This document shows positions 34,433-43,830 of a stretch of 64,000 bases of DNA, in pieces. How positions within the stretch are numbered: position 1 is the stretch's first letter; the number at the start of each line of letters is the position of its first letter. Source of the stretch: Sphingobacteriales bacterium 46-32 (lineage in GTDB: Bacteria; Bacteroidota; Bacteroidia; Chitinophagales; Chitinophagaceae); NCBI GenBank assembly GCA_001898485.1, contig MKTY01000020.1, positions 744,001 to 808,000 of the forward strand, given 5' to 3'. The translations under genes were made by a program, and so were the position numbers. The notes under the pieces were generated by a model. That model did not search any database, was not told the DNA's origin, and was given only the letters and a program-made list of their open reading frames with translations.

Positions 34433-36457
34433 TCATCGGCAGATTTCAGTAACAATGTTTTTAATCTCATGGACAGTATCTAAATCTTGTTGCAGCCAAC
34501 CTTCAATATCTTGGCAAAGCCTAACAACCTCGCGGATATCTTTAGTCCGTGTACCAGTGTACTCCTCGAGCGAACCGAGGCCAAGTATGAAAATTTGGTC
34601 TCCTCTGAGTGCTGCCATAATATCCCCTAGGTCTTGTACCATACTTTTCACTTCGTGATTGACCTCTGAGGAAGTGATTTTGAAGAGTCGACCATAACGA
34701 CTTAGAAGTTCGATGCTCTCTAAGTATGATCCCTTCGGGTCGCTATCAGCCCGATCAGCAACCGCTTGAATCCGCTCCTTCCATTCCCTGCCGTTGGAGG
34801 AAAAGTGTTCGGAGAGTTTTCGTTCCTTTACGACATTTAGAGTAGAGTCGCGGGTAATCGGTATGATATTCTCACTTCCTGAGCGTTGAAGTGTGAAGAT
34901 GTTATCAAAATCGCCAATGTAAAAAACCTCTACACCAAAGGATTGAAAAAAATCTCGCCAACCCAAAAAATTTCCTTTACCTCCTATATCCAAAATTGAA
35001 ATATCTCGACTTCTCGTAGGATGCAATGCTTGAAATACAGCTTTAAAGAAGTATCTGTCAGTGTCACCTTCCACTAAAACGACCTTCTTTCCAAAAAAGG
35101 CATAAGTTGATTTGGTATTATCTAAAATTCGAATGAGTGTTTTTTCGGAGGCTGTTATATCGGGTGAATGTACTACGCAATTATTGTTCATGTCCAACGA
35201 GAATCTAGTTACACTATCGATGGTATTAGAATTGATAAATGCATCGGAATGAGTCACAATAATATACTGGCAATTCTGCTCCCTCATAATGTCAGAGAGG
35301 ACAGCTAAGTATAAGTGCTGGAATTGATAATGAAGATGCAATTCTGGTTCGTCAATAATGACCAGCCCTGAATTCAGATCAGCCCTTCCATAAGTCTCAA
35401 AGACCAAATGAATAATTGCCTTTTGACCGGCACTTAAACTGTTGATATCTCGAATAGGGGCACCATTATCCATTGTATAAAAGGAAAATGCATATTCCCA
35501 CTTGCTTTGGTTTACAAATTCGAGACGAACTTTTAAACCGATACGTTCTAATCTATTGTTGATTGCAGAAATAAATCCCGCGCTATTTGCTGCTCGTAGT
35601 GCTGCTTCGCTATCTATGCTTGTAAGAACACTCTTGAAATGGATGTCCGCGCACCTAATCCTTACCAGACTAAAAACGGAAGGCTCATTTTGCTCAATAC
35701 CATTGAAGCTCTTGGAAAATTCAACCTGCTTTAGTCCTTCGAGATATTTTTTTGATGGAGTTGCTAGTGAAATAACTGACGAAAAGTTCTGATAGTTTCG
35801 ATACCCGGAGATCATAACAAACGGGCTTTCCAACTCACGTAAAATGTCAGTTTTATTTTCAATGTTGTGTAGGTAAAGCAACGCGCTATAATAGTTAAAT
35901 CTAACAAAGTAATTAAACGCTGAATTATTCGTCCCTTCTTTAACGATAAATGTCCCGTTATTTGAAATTGTAACTTCAATATGCAACTTTAATCCAGGCT
36001 CACCAACTTCTTCAAAACCCTGATTTGAGTACTTGTCGGCTACAGTCTTCAGTTTTTCTGAATTTTCTCGTAGAAATTGAATATTGCGACAATCAACATC
36101 ATCTAGCTCAATTTCGATGAGTATTTTTCTATCGGCTGTTTCAGTACTCCAATTCGCATCAAGGCGATAGCCTATGACATTATCACCATTGTGATCACCC
36201 AATTGCAATACTAAACGAGCATGTTCAATTGACCTTTGACTCCGGGACTCATAGTTGTCAAGGTCAAGTATATAATGCCGAAATAGAATCTTTTTGAAGA
36301 GAAAGTTTAAAATCTCGAGGGCGGTCGACTTACCTGCGCCATTTTGCCCAATCACAATATTCAATCCGTCGTTCAATACGATCTTCTGCGCATCTTCAAT
36401 TCTTTCCCAATACCTGAAGGTCAGGATATTAGAAATTTGGAGGTATTGAATTTTCAT
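34433..36457 (-). CDS. OLD-family ATPase/TOPRIM nuclease
   Basis: 674 aa from the ATG at 36457 (MKIQYLQISNILTFRYWERI); a TTG frame extends 36 bp further up. The ABC-type ATPase has Walker A GQNGAGKST (residues 37-45), signature SLSAGQKAIIHL, Walker B SGLVIIDEPELHLH and switch His in YIIVTHSDAF. The TOPRIM domain follows with VVLVEGDTDRYFF, ILDIGGKGNF and VFYIGDFDNIF (Glu and DxD present). This is the layout of single-gene OLD nucleases, which cut DNA and act in phage defence. No UvrD-type GajB helicase gene is next to it, so it is not a Gabija pair. Two membrane-protein genes lie upstream on the same strand. Confidence 0.88.
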   Translation of the reverse strand: MKIQYLQISNILTFRYWERIEDAQKIVLNDGLNIVIGQNGAGKSTALEILNFLFKKILFRHYILDLDNYESRSQRSIEHARLVLQLGDHNGDNVIGYRLDANWSTETADRKILIEIELDDVDCRNIQFLRENSEKLKTVADKYSNQGFEEVGEPGLKLHIEVTISNNGTFIVKEGTNNSAFNYFVRFNYYSALLYLHNIENKTDILRELESPFVMISGYRNYQNFSSVISLATPSKKYLEGLKQVEFSKSFNGIEQNEPSVFSLVRIRCADIHFKSVLTSIDSEAALRAANSAGFISAINNRLERIGLKVRLEFVNQSKWEYAFSFYTMDNGAPIRDINSLSAGQKAIIHLVFETYGRADLNSGLVIIDEPELHLHYQFQHLYLAVLSDIMREQNCQYIIVTHSDAFINSNTIDSVTRFSLDMNNNCVVHSPDITASEKTLIRILDNTKSTYAFFGKKVVLVEGDTDRYFFKAVFQALHPTRSRDISILDIGGKGNFLGWRDFFQSFGVEVFYIGDFDNIFTLQRSGSENIIPITRDSTLNVVKERKLSEHFSSNGREWKERIQAVADRADSDPKGSYLESIELLSRYGRLFKITSSEVNHEVKSMVQDLGDIMAALRGDQIFILGLGSLEEYTGTRTKDIREVVRLCQDIEGWLQQDLDTVHEIKNIVTEICR

Positions 36458-36605
36458 TAAACTGCTATTTAAAACAATAACTGAGCCAGCCAAATACAGT
36501 GTTTAAATTTTAGAATTTCATAGCCTTATGCCATCGCCGACTTCATTAACATATAGAACATTGTATTTCGAACAACTAGCTAAAGAAAAAAATTGATCCT
36601 GATTT

Positions 36606-36785
36606 CTAACGAACCTGAATTTGTGCGTTCTTATTATCGAAAGGCATTTTCTTGTGATCTTCTTCACACCCTACAACTGTTATCCTTCCATAAATATAGC
36701 CGGCAGAAAATGCCAAGAAAGACACACATAAAATGATGTCAATCAAATTGTCTTTAAATCTTGAATATTCATGTTCACTAGCCAT
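36606..36785 (-). CDS. Small single-pass membrane protein, 59 aa
   Basis: ATG at 36785, stop at 36606, with an exact GGAGG ribosome site about 6-10 bases upstream. The product begins MASEHEYSRFKDNL, has one transmembrane segment (IDIILCVSFLAFSAGYIYG) and a short polar tail. It lies between the 288-aa membrane protein gene and the OLD gene, all on the minus strand, and may be part of one unit with them. The family is not recognised. Confidence 0.5.
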   Translation of the reverse strand: MASEHEYSRFKDNLIDIILCVSFLAFSAGYIYGRITVVGCEEDHKKMPFDNKNAQIQVR

Positions 36786-36853
36786 CTATGCCTCCAAAAT
36801 ATGTTAATATACTAATTGGCATTTTCCGCGTGTCAAGAGAAAATGCTTATATC

Positions 36854-37720
36854 TTAAGTAACTATATTAGTTCTACTTTTTGCCTTCTTTACCCAGCTAT
36901 CGAAAACCAGTCTTAACTCGTTTGCAATCTCAGAGTGGTCATCTGCAGACAACCTTAGATAAAAAGATGAGGTATCTGGCCTAGTCATTTTGTAGGAGTC
37001 TGTCTCCCAGTTTGCTAAAGACAAATAAATACAGCCGTTGCTCATCCTAAAGCCATGTATTGCTGGTAGGTGTGCAAAAGGATAGATACGGATATGAACA
37101 GCATTTTCCTTAAGAAAGTTCCCGTTTTTTTCTTGAAAGGACTTGATTTCGCTTAGGTGGCCAGATAATAGCACCGCCCAATTTTGATCTATATCTTGAC
37201 TAGCAACGATATATGCGTGTTCCAAATGATAGAGATTGAAAGTTATATTTTTCAGTATCGCTTTAGCCTTCCATTCGGTTAAACGCGGTGAAACAGAAAA
37301 TAATGTATAACCGAGAATGTCGATAGTTACATGTTGTCCTAAGTTTGTTTGTGTCGTGATATCCTTTATAACCTCATCATAAATACCATGTGTGCCATTT
37401 CGAAACAGCTTATCATCTAGGCTACTATTAAGCTCTTGTATTTTTCGATTGAATGCCTCTGAAATAATTTCAAATTTGTCATTTGCTTCACCTGCTCTCT
37501 TGCCAGCCTTATAAATGAAGATAAAAATAAAACTCAACGTTGTTGTTAAATAAAGCATCAGGAAACTTAGCTGATCAAGCTCTAGGGTTCTTAGCAACCA
37601 GTTTCGAAAGCCAGAATAAGAACACAATAACCCTACGAGAATAATTAAGCCAATCACTATTTGCAAAAGATAGGGCTTTAACTTTTCGATCAATTTAATT
37701 GTATTAAGAATTTCTCGCAT
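36854..37720 (-). CDS. Two-helix membrane protein with unknown cytoplasmic domain
   Basis: 288 aa. Two N-terminal membrane helices (LLQIVIGLIILVGLLCSY; LSFLMLYLTTTLSFIFIFIY) are followed by a coiled stretch and a domain of about 180 residues. This domain contains HVTIDILGYTLFSVSPRL, IRIYPFAHLPAIHGFRMSNG and CIYLSLANWETD; the pattern loosely recalls phospholipase-D-like folds but the HxK motif is not clear. Together with the OLD-type gene downstream it could be a membrane effector, by analogy with other defence cassettes; this is inference. Confidence 0.6.
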   Translation of the reverse strand: MREILNTIKLIEKLKPYLLQIVIGLIILVGLLCSYSGFRNWLLRTLELDQLSFLMLYLTTTLSFIFIFIYKAGKRAGEANDKFEIISEAFNRKIQELNSSLDDKLFRNGTHGIYDEVIKDITTQTNLGQHVTIDILGYTLFSVSPRLTEWKAKAILKNITFNLYHLEHAYIVASQDIDQNWAVLLSGHLSEIKSFQEKNGNFLKENAVHIRIYPFAHLPAIHGFRMSNGCIYLSLANWETDSYKMTRPDTSSFYLRLSADDHSEIANELRLVFDSWVKKAKSRTNIVT

Positions 37721-37791
37721 AAATTTTTGGCTTTATATATTAAAATAATATAAATGAACCCATACCGCAAAATGTTTATCTGTATTATTTC

Positions 37792-38193
37792 TCAAACTCC
37801 CTCATCAGGAAGTTGGATCACTTTAATTTGAAAAACTATGGCACTATCATTTTCTAGAAATGTATTATATCTGCTGCTTTGTACGACAATTTCTTGCGTC
37901 TTTTGCGATAAGAAAGATTTAAAAAGCTCTCCAGTATTGCATCCCTCAAGTATTATTCTATGGGAAGTGAAAATTAAATTGATCGCCCCTATTTCGTGAA
38001 TATACTCACAGAACAACAAGTGCGCATAATTCAAAAATATCCTATTGCCATTCTCAAATACAAAACACACATTCCTTGCGTGTCCTTCGGTTTCGTAGTA
38101 GGTAACACATTCCGATTGCTCCAGGGGCATGTTGTCGTTTGCGTTGATTTCTGGCTGGATTTCATTGTATCGGAGGTTAAATTCCTGGCTCAT
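37792..38193 (-). CDS. Hypothetical protein, 133 aa, downstream of the relaxase
   Basis: Starts inside the last codons of the relaxase gene (17-bp overlap) and is therefore translationally coupled to it. It begins MSQEFNLRYNEIQPEINAND and is mixed alpha/beta (NAHLLFCEYIHEIGAI-like text, SSRYNTFLENDSAIVFQIKV). No family is recognised. Its base composition is more AT-rich than the relaxase, so it may have been added behind it. Confidence 0.6.
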   Translation of the reverse strand: MSQEFNLRYNEIQPEINANDNMPLEQSECVTYYETEGHARNVCFVFENGNRIFLNYAHLLFCEYIHEIGAINLIFTSHRIILEGCNTGELFKSFLSQKTQEIVVQSSRYNTFLENDSAIVFQIKVIQLPDEGV

Positions 38194-40918
38194 AGTCGCG
38201 TTCGTAGTTTTGCTGTTTGATAATGGTGAACTCTCTCTGCCGTTCAGCCTCTTTCAGTTGTTCCTGATTCCGGATGATGGCAATATGCTTGTCGTGGGTT
38301 TTGGTTTTCTCCACCAGTTCATGCGCCGACTGGCGGTCGCCCAGTTCCGATACGGTTTCCAGTAAAAGCTCCTTGTCGTCAGTGTATACTTTCACGCCCG
38401 TTTTTCCGCGGGACACAGAAACATAGAACTGTTTGGCGTCCGACGCTCCGAAGGTGCTGGAAGGCTGGGCGATCAATACCGTGTCTACCGTCCGGCCTTG
38501 GGAAGCATGAGACGTAATGCAATGGGCGTGATTCAAGTGCCCGTATTCCTGATCCAGAGCAAACCGTGACCGACCGTTTTCGGTTTGCAGTTCAATCTGT
38601 CCATTTTTAGAGACGCGCAGCACCTCGAGGTTCATGCCGTTGTTCAGCCGCTTTTTGTTTCGGTCGAACCCATTGCGGGTAATCATTACTTTATCACCTT
38701 TACTGAGTGGGATTGTTGCTTTTTCAAAAACATCAAACTTTTTGGCCGAGCTAAATGAAATCTTCTGTTTCTTACCTAACGTATTGGTCAGAGTTAAGCG
38801 CTTCTCACCGACTTCCTCGATCGTCCATTTTGATCCGCGTTTCAGGGTTGTTGTGTTCTGGTTAAGTTGGATGACCTGGCCGGGCTGAAAGTTCTTCGGG
38901 TCGGATTTTTCCGCTTCAGTATAGTTGAGGTTGGTATATCGCGTTACCTCAACTTCTTTCTTTCCGAGCTTACCGACCTTTTTCAGACGCTCGCGAATTT
39001 TTCCAGAAATCTCATCGCCCTGTTTGTGGGTCGGGCAGATCACCAGCGACGTCTTTCCACCTTTAATCGATTTCAAGTAGTCATCGACTACCGGTTCATG
39101 CGGATTCAGTGGATCGACCGATTTGATAAGTCCGTCCTGGTCCAACTTGGTGAAGGCTTTTCCGACATCGCCACGCGAAAGCCAGGCCACCACCTGACGA
39201 TAATCGGCTTCTTTCTGACGATGAATTTTTCTCACATAGGCGGACTCAATTTTGCCCACAACGTTTAGAATTCGTAGAGCGTCGCCTCTTACTACTGAAG
39301 CGTGTTGCCGAGTGTCTCCACTTAAAATTACCCTTGCATTCTTTTCTGTTGCCAGTTCCAGCAAGCACCGCATATCATGCGTGCCGAGAAGTCCCGCTTC
39401 ATCGACCCACAGCACCTGGTTTTGGAGCGACTCTTGAAGCTTTTTGTCCACCAGCAACTTGGCTACTGTTTCTGCTTCATAGCCCTCGGATTTTAAGACG
39501 CCTCGGGCCGCTTGTGCGGTCGGCGCTGTTACAATAACCTTTTTCCCAGCATGCCCAATTTTGCGCACCGCTTCTTTCATCAAAGTGGTTTTACCGGTGC
39601 CCGCCCCACCCATGATGATCGACACCCGGTTCTTGGTAGTCAAAATATGGGATACGGCTTCCTTTTGATCGTCCTTTAAATTCATTGAGGGAGGTGAACT
39701 GTATAGTGGTGCCAGCCGGGCGATACCATTTCGGGCAAGTTCAACCATTCGCTTTTCTTCCTGAAGAACCTCTTTGGTGGTACAGAATTCGCGCCCCATA
39801 TCGTTGATCCGTAAAACACGTTTGTCCTGCCTTAGGGTGTCAGTGAGAGCATCCAGGGTGACTCCACGGTGACCAATAGCGGCCTTATAGGCCACTTGCA
39901 GGAGCTTGCGCTCTTCCATGACGGACGCCCGCTCAAAGACGTGCCTCAGGGCAAAATCGACGTGTTTTTCGGCCCTTTCCAGATCGGGCTGGGCTTTGCC
40001 CGGCGCTAGGTGCCGGATCGGCGTGCTGTCGTCCAAATTCAGGTCCTCGGTCAGCTGGCGCAGTTGCGCCTTCCAGTGACCCCGAAGCTCGTCCATGGTA
40101 AAACCTTTCTGTTTTTTCGACCGGGTGAGGGCTCCCAGTTTATCCTTCACCCGTGGATCAAAAATTCCCTTTTCGGCAGCAACCTTGCCGATCTGTTCGG
40201 TGCGCTTGGAAAAATAGTCAATCACCTCTTTGGGCACCCCCTCAATCTCGAAGGCATGGGCTGTTGGCCGGACCCGGTAGCCCAGATCAATCATGCGGTC
40301 GGCCAACCGCTTTTGGAACCTGGCCTGGTAGTAGGGCATGCTACGTTTGATCTCTTTGAACTTGGCCGCCTTAATCCGCCCTTCCAGTTCATCAAACGTT
40401 GCGTTTACGACGAATACATGGGAATGTAGGTGGGGATCGGGCAACTCGCTGTCCACTGGCCGGGCGGTCTGGTGGATAAACTCCGCCCAGGCTAATTCCC
40501 GGGTGTTACGATCCGCATAAATACCATTCTTGCGAACACGCGTCTGACAATCCTGTTCGATATCCGCCATCGTTTCCCGTACGGATTGCTGGAAGGCGTT
40601 CAGGATTTGCGGATCGTTATTCAGGGCAAATACCACGGACAGCGATTTAGGGCAATGAAAATTGATGTCGTATCCGACAACACGATTTGATAGGGTTAAG
40701 GGAGTAAGCTGCTTTCCTGTTTGCGGGTGCTTGTTCTCGCATAAAGCAAAGAAGCTTTCCTTCGTAACGGTCTCCTCCAACCCGAGACGTTTTGACAGTT
40801 TGCCAAAATAGCGTCCCGGCAGTTCCTGATCGCTTAGGTAGTAATCAGACTTCTCCAGGCTTTCCGAAAAGTAAGCTTTCGCATGACTTGCAGAGCTGCT
40901 TTGGATCATTCGTATCAT
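38177..40918 (-). CDS. MobF-family relaxase/helicase (TrwC/TraI type)
   Basis: Nicks the element at its transfer origin and unwinds it for transfer. 913 aa. The relaxase domain (residues 1-300) has Tyr residues at 16 and 26-27 (AKAYF, SDYYLSD), the histidine triad DPHLHSHVFVVN, and VGYDINFHCPKSLSVVFAL. The helicase part has Walker A MGGAGTGKTTL, QVLWVDEAGLLG, and at the end AHCITSHASQGRTVDTVLI then FYVSVSRGKTGVKVYT. It is complete for the family, somewhat short. It lies downstream of a membrane protein and a coupling ATPase on the same strand. MobF relaxases are less common than MobP/MobB types in Bacteroidota; that comparison is from general knowledge. Confidence 0.92.
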   Translation of the reverse strand: MIRMIQSSSASHAKAYFSESLEKSDYYLSDQELPGRYFGKLSKRLGLEETVTKESFFALCENKHPQTGKQLTPLTLSNRVVGYDINFHCPKSLSVVFALNNDPQILNAFQQSVRETMADIEQDCQTRVRKNGIYADRNTRELAWAEFIHQTARPVDSELPDPHLHSHVFVVNATFDELEGRIKAAKFKEIKRSMPYYQARFQKRLADRMIDLGYRVRPTAHAFEIEGVPKEVIDYFSKRTEQIGKVAAEKGIFDPRVKDKLGALTRSKKQKGFTMDELRGHWKAQLRQLTEDLNLDDSTPIRHLAPGKAQPDLERAEKHVDFALRHVFERASVMEERKLLQVAYKAAIGHRGVTLDALTDTLRQDKRVLRINDMGREFCTTKEVLQEEKRMVELARNGIARLAPLYSSPPSMNLKDDQKEAVSHILTTKNRVSIIMGGAGTGKTTLMKEAVRKIGHAGKKVIVTAPTAQAARGVLKSEGYEAETVAKLLVDKKLQESLQNQVLWVDEAGLLGTHDMRCLLELATEKNARVILSGDTRQHASVVRGDALRILNVVGKIESAYVRKIHRQKEADYRQVVAWLSRGDVGKAFTKLDQDGLIKSVDPLNPHEPVVDDYLKSIKGGKTSLVICPTHKQGDEISGKIRERLKKVGKLGKKEVEVTRYTNLNYTEAEKSDPKNFQPGQVIQLNQNTTTLKRGSKWTIEEVGEKRLTLTNTLGKKQKISFSSAKKFDVFEKATIPLSKGDKVMITRNGFDRNKKRLNNGMNLEVLRVSKNGQIELQTENGRSRFALDQEYGHLNHAHCITSHASQGRTVDTVLIAQPSSTFGASDAKQFYVSVSRGKTGVKVYTDDKELLLETVSELGDRQSAHELVEKTKTHDKHIAIIRNQEQLKEAERQREFTIIKQQNYERDYEPGI

Positions 40919-40937
40919 GGCGCGAAGTGTATATGGG

Positions 40938-41091
40938 TTTTTTAAAATGCCGGAGCTGTTTTGCTCCGGTTTAAAAAAGAATAAGCGCGATTAAACCGGT
41001 CAAAAAACCTGAAAATGCGAGTGAAGCTGTGCAGGAGTTTGCTTAATCTGAGTTAAAGAGTTGACCATCAGACATCTTCCCGCTGCACAGC
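40938..41091. other. Candidate transfer origin (oriT) upstream of the relaxase
   Basis: The 185-bp gap between the relaxase start and the membrane-protein stop holds a hairpin CCGGAGC/GCTCCGG (40950-40969) flanked by complementary T/A runs, and a 9-bp inverted repeat GCTGTGCAG (41026-41034) / CTGCACAGC (41083-41091). Position next to a MobF relaxase and inverted repeats are what an oriT would show. The hairpin could instead be the terminator of the genes upstream. Confidence 0.35.
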
Positions 41092-41103
41092 ACCGGGGGG
41101 AAT

Positions 41104-41880
41104 TTATTCTGCAAAAATTGGAGGCGAGGCTGTGTCAGGTCCGTTTGTCAAATTCGCTAATATCTGACGGTGTTCCATGCCGCTCGGACGGGTGCCATAG
41201 AAGCGCACACCTTGCACCTGAGGGCCATCTTTGCCGTGAATAATCACATCAGCAAGATGCCGTTTCATGATCATTTCGTCGATGATGTCGAGCAGATAAT
41301 CATCTCCGATTTTGTAGGCAGCAGCATAGCTGAAGCCATAAAAAAGAGCCGACCATTGCAAAAGATTACCGACAGTTTGTCCGAGTAAGGAAAGTATCAC
41401 ACCAACCGCAAACACGAGCAGGGGCTCATAGATCGTTTCTACATTTCGGATGTTGGCGGGCTTTCCCCATAGCCGGAGCTTAAGAAAAACGGGTAGTATA
41501 TCGCCCGAATAAACACTGAGCTTACCGCCGTCAAACGTGGAGGGTTGGCGCTTGACTTCACGCCGACGCAGAAAAGAGAAAATAACGAATAGCAAGGTGA
41601 AGATATACCAGCCTGTGAAGTCAAAAGGAGGGCGTTCGAAATAATTTTCTCTTGGTAAAGACTCCCAAGTTATCTGAATCAGTCGAGGTGTGACTAGTAA
41701 GAAAATTAATACAACGATGACCGAAGAGGTTGAATAATACCGCTGTCCAACGTTGCGGCGAATAAAGACTTCGATCATCAGGCGGGGAAAAGAGGCAAAC
41801 GTTAGGGCAAGATCAAAGAAGAAGTTTTTAACATGATTCTGACGGCGCATAACAGCGCGGAAGTAGGTTGTCTTTTGCAT
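41104..41880 (-). CDS. Polytopic membrane protein of the mobilization operon
   Basis: 258 aa. Two helices near the N-terminal third (SVIVVLIFLLVTPRLIQI; FTGWYIFTLLFVIFSFL) and two further ones (LLVFAVGVILSLLGQTVGNL; ALFYGFSYAAAYKI) flank a basic cytoplasmic loop. It follows the coupling ATPase gene by 21 bp and precedes the relaxase. The ATPase itself has no membrane helix, so this protein may anchor it. The family is not recognised; the anchor role is inferred from gene order. Confidence 0.65.
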   Translation of the reverse strand: MQKTTYFRAVMRRQNHVKNFFFDLALTFASFPRLMIEVFIRRNVGQRYYSTSSVIVVLIFLLVTPRLIQITWESLPRENYFERPPFDFTGWYIFTLLFVIFSFLRRREVKRQPSTFDGGKLSVYSGDILPVFLKLRLWGKPANIRNVETIYEPLLVFAVGVILSLLGQTVGNLLQWSALFYGFSYAAAYKIGDDYLLDIIDEMIMKRHLADVIIHGKDGPQVQGVRFYGTRPSGMEHRQILANLTNGPDTASPPIFAE

Positions 41881-41901
41881 CGTTTTTGGTTTTAGAGTTT
41901 A

Positions 41902-43377
41902 TTATTGTCGGAAGGTGATCCGTTCGTGGTTCCAACCGGAGCTGAAGGTTCTTGATTGTAGGTGGACCAGAGCTTCGATCAGGTGACTATTATCGACGCT
42001 GCCATTCTTGAGCCGGACGAAGTCTTCAGGTCGAACCATCCGCTCCAGTTTGTAGGATTTAGCACTCCCTAAATTGGTATTCTCCCCGATATTCTGGCTG
42101 ACAGACACGTCTTCGATATAGGCATCGCCAATCAATTCTGAAGCATAGCGGTTGGTTTCGATATCGGCGTTGGCGTGGAAAATCTTCGTGCCAAGGGTTC
42201 CAAGGAAGCTTTTAACGCGGTGCTCAAATCGCTCACCGCCCATGCTGGCGTAGTAGTTCGGAAGGTTCTGCGAGATATAGACGGTTGCGATCCGGCTGCT
42301 TCTGGCCGTTGCCTGAAACTCGGAATCGTATTCGTGCAGGAAATGCTGGGCCTCGTCCGCCCATAGGAATACCGGTCGGTCGTTTTCGGCAATATCCCTC
42401 GATTCCATGGCGCGTTGCCAGATGAACTTAAATAAAATCTGGCAATAATGGCCCGCTTTGTGAAACGTTTTGACAGGGATATTCAGGAGAATGATTTTCC
42501 CCTTCAGAGAATCTTCGGGAGTAAAATTGGACGTCTCGTTACAAAACAGCGAGCGAACCGGTTCGTTAGATAGAACGAACAAAAAGCCCGATAAATAAAA
42601 ATCAATAATGGACCTGGTTTTCTCGCTTAGGCTTCGATAATGCCCGATAAAGAAATCATCGACCCGTTTCAGGCGTTGGGCAAGGGGGACATGCTTGAGG
42701 ATAAAACTCTCATATTCCTTCTTGTTCATCCTTTCCAATTCCCCGGCGGGCATATCATTCTTAAGTGCTTTGAGCGCCTCATTAATATGTGCCTGGGCGG
42801 CACGCATTGCCAGATGGAAAGCCGAGTCCTTGTCCTTGGCAGAATCACTCTCCTTTTTAGGTGCCGACGCGGCAATATCATAGAGCCGTTCCACACTCAG
42901 CGTATCGTAGGCAATCAGGCACAGCTCGACCACATTGTGAATGAGCATATCTAATGCGCTTTCCCAGAAAACGTCGTCGGATTTGCCCGTCGCTTTCTCC
43001 TGGCCAGACCGGATAACAGTCTTTAATACCTGGGCGATGTTTTGTGTAGCACCGAGTTTAGAAGCCTTTCGCTGCGCCTCATGGCCTAAGAAATTGAAGT
43101 GATATTCGCCGTCAGGTTCCACGACAATCAAATCTTCTAATCGACCTGTTTGATAGCAATAGTTCCGCCATGTACCCGCTTCATCGGGTTTGGCGCAAAG
43201 AACGAGACCGCCGAAGCCTGCCTGAAGAAACTTAAGGGCAATAAATCGGGCCGACCCGGAGGACTTACCGGCACCTATTGAACCCATGATAGAAACACCT
43301 TCGACAGCTTGGCGAATGGTCCAGGGGGTGTCCCCCATCCTGAATAGACAGGTGTCTAAGGAGAAGTGTTCATTCAT
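41902..43377 (-). CDS. Type IV coupling-protein-like ATPase (VirD4/TraD group)
   Basis: Brings relaxase-bound DNA to a secretion channel. 491 aa from the ATG at 43377 (MNEHFSLDTCLF); a frame extends 48 bp further up. Walker A is MGSIGAGKSS at residues 31-40, Walker B is VFLWADEAQHFL, and the C-terminal part has SSRIATVYISQNLPNYYASM, the TraM-recognition-type motor segment. Unlike typical VirD4 proteins it has no N-terminal membrane helices. It is the first gene of the operon ATPase - membrane protein - relaxase. Confidence 0.85.
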   Translation of the reverse strand: MNEHFSLDTCLFRMGDTPWTIRQAVEGVSIMGSIGAGKSSGSARFIALKFLQAGFGGLVLCAKPDEAGTWRNYCYQTGRLEDLIVVEPDGEYHFNFLGHEAQRKASKLGATQNIAQVLKTVIRSGQEKATGKSDDVFWESALDMLIHNVVELCLIAYDTLSVERLYDIAASAPKKESDSAKDKDSAFHLAMRAAQAHINEALKALKNDMPAGELERMNKKEYESFILKHVPLAQRLKRVDDFFIGHYRSLSEKTRSIIDFYLSGFLFVLSNEPVRSLFCNETSNFTPEDSLKGKIILLNIPVKTFHKAGHYCQILFKFIWQRAMESRDIAENDRPVFLWADEAQHFLHEYDSEFQATARSSRIATVYISQNLPNYYASMGGERFEHRVKSFLGTLGTKIFHANADIETNRYASELIGDAYIEDVSVSQNIGENTNLGSAKSYKLERMVRPEDFVRLKNGSVDNSHLIEALVHLQSRTFSSGWNHERITFRQ

Positions 43378-43538
43378 AACAGTGTGGTTTAGTCGTGAGA
43401 CAATGGCACACCAATGAATGAGCATAGCTATCCTGATCGGTGAACCTTAACCAAGAGAAAAGATTCTAAATGATGCATCATGTTGAAAATTGTGGATTTA
43501 AAAGGCAGAGGCTCGACAACCCCCGCCGTTACCAGATC

Positions 43539-43736
43539 TTACCATTTTGAACTGTTTTTTGCGCCAGAGGTTGAGTTGTAGCTTGAGTCTTTGATTTTAA
43601 CACTTTGTCCCGTCTCGGAAAATTTAAGGAAGCCGCCTGACTGATTAATCATTTTTGTTTGATCAGAATTCCAGGAGTAGCCTTTTTCTTTAGCTACTTT
43701 GATGATGTCGTTGCGATCGTTTGAATTTAACGCCAT
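43539..43736 (-). CDS. Small hypothetical protein, 65 aa
   Basis: Starts MALNSNDRNDIIKVAKEKGY and ends in a Ser/Lys/Gly-rich tail (SYNSTSGAKNSSKW). The middle has WNSDQTKMINQSGGFLKFSE. It is hydrophilic, possibly a small DNA- or nucleic-acid-associated protein of the mobilization region. It lies about 160 bp upstream of the coupling ATPase gene on the same strand. No family is recognised. Confidence 0.5.
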   Translation of the reverse strand: MALNSNDRNDIIKVAKEKGYSWNSDQTKMINQSGGFLKFSETGQSVKIKDSSYNSTSGAKNSSKW

Positions 43737-43830
43737 GATATATCTATTTAAAGGTTAAGAAATGCAGATTTTATTTGACAGAATACTTTGGGCGAATTAT
43801 ACAGTTATTCAGATTGAACTGGAGTTAGCA

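Noticed and set aside
34433-36457. Reading the OLD-type gene as Gabija GajA
   Set aside because: No UvrD-type helicase gene (GajB) lies on either side.
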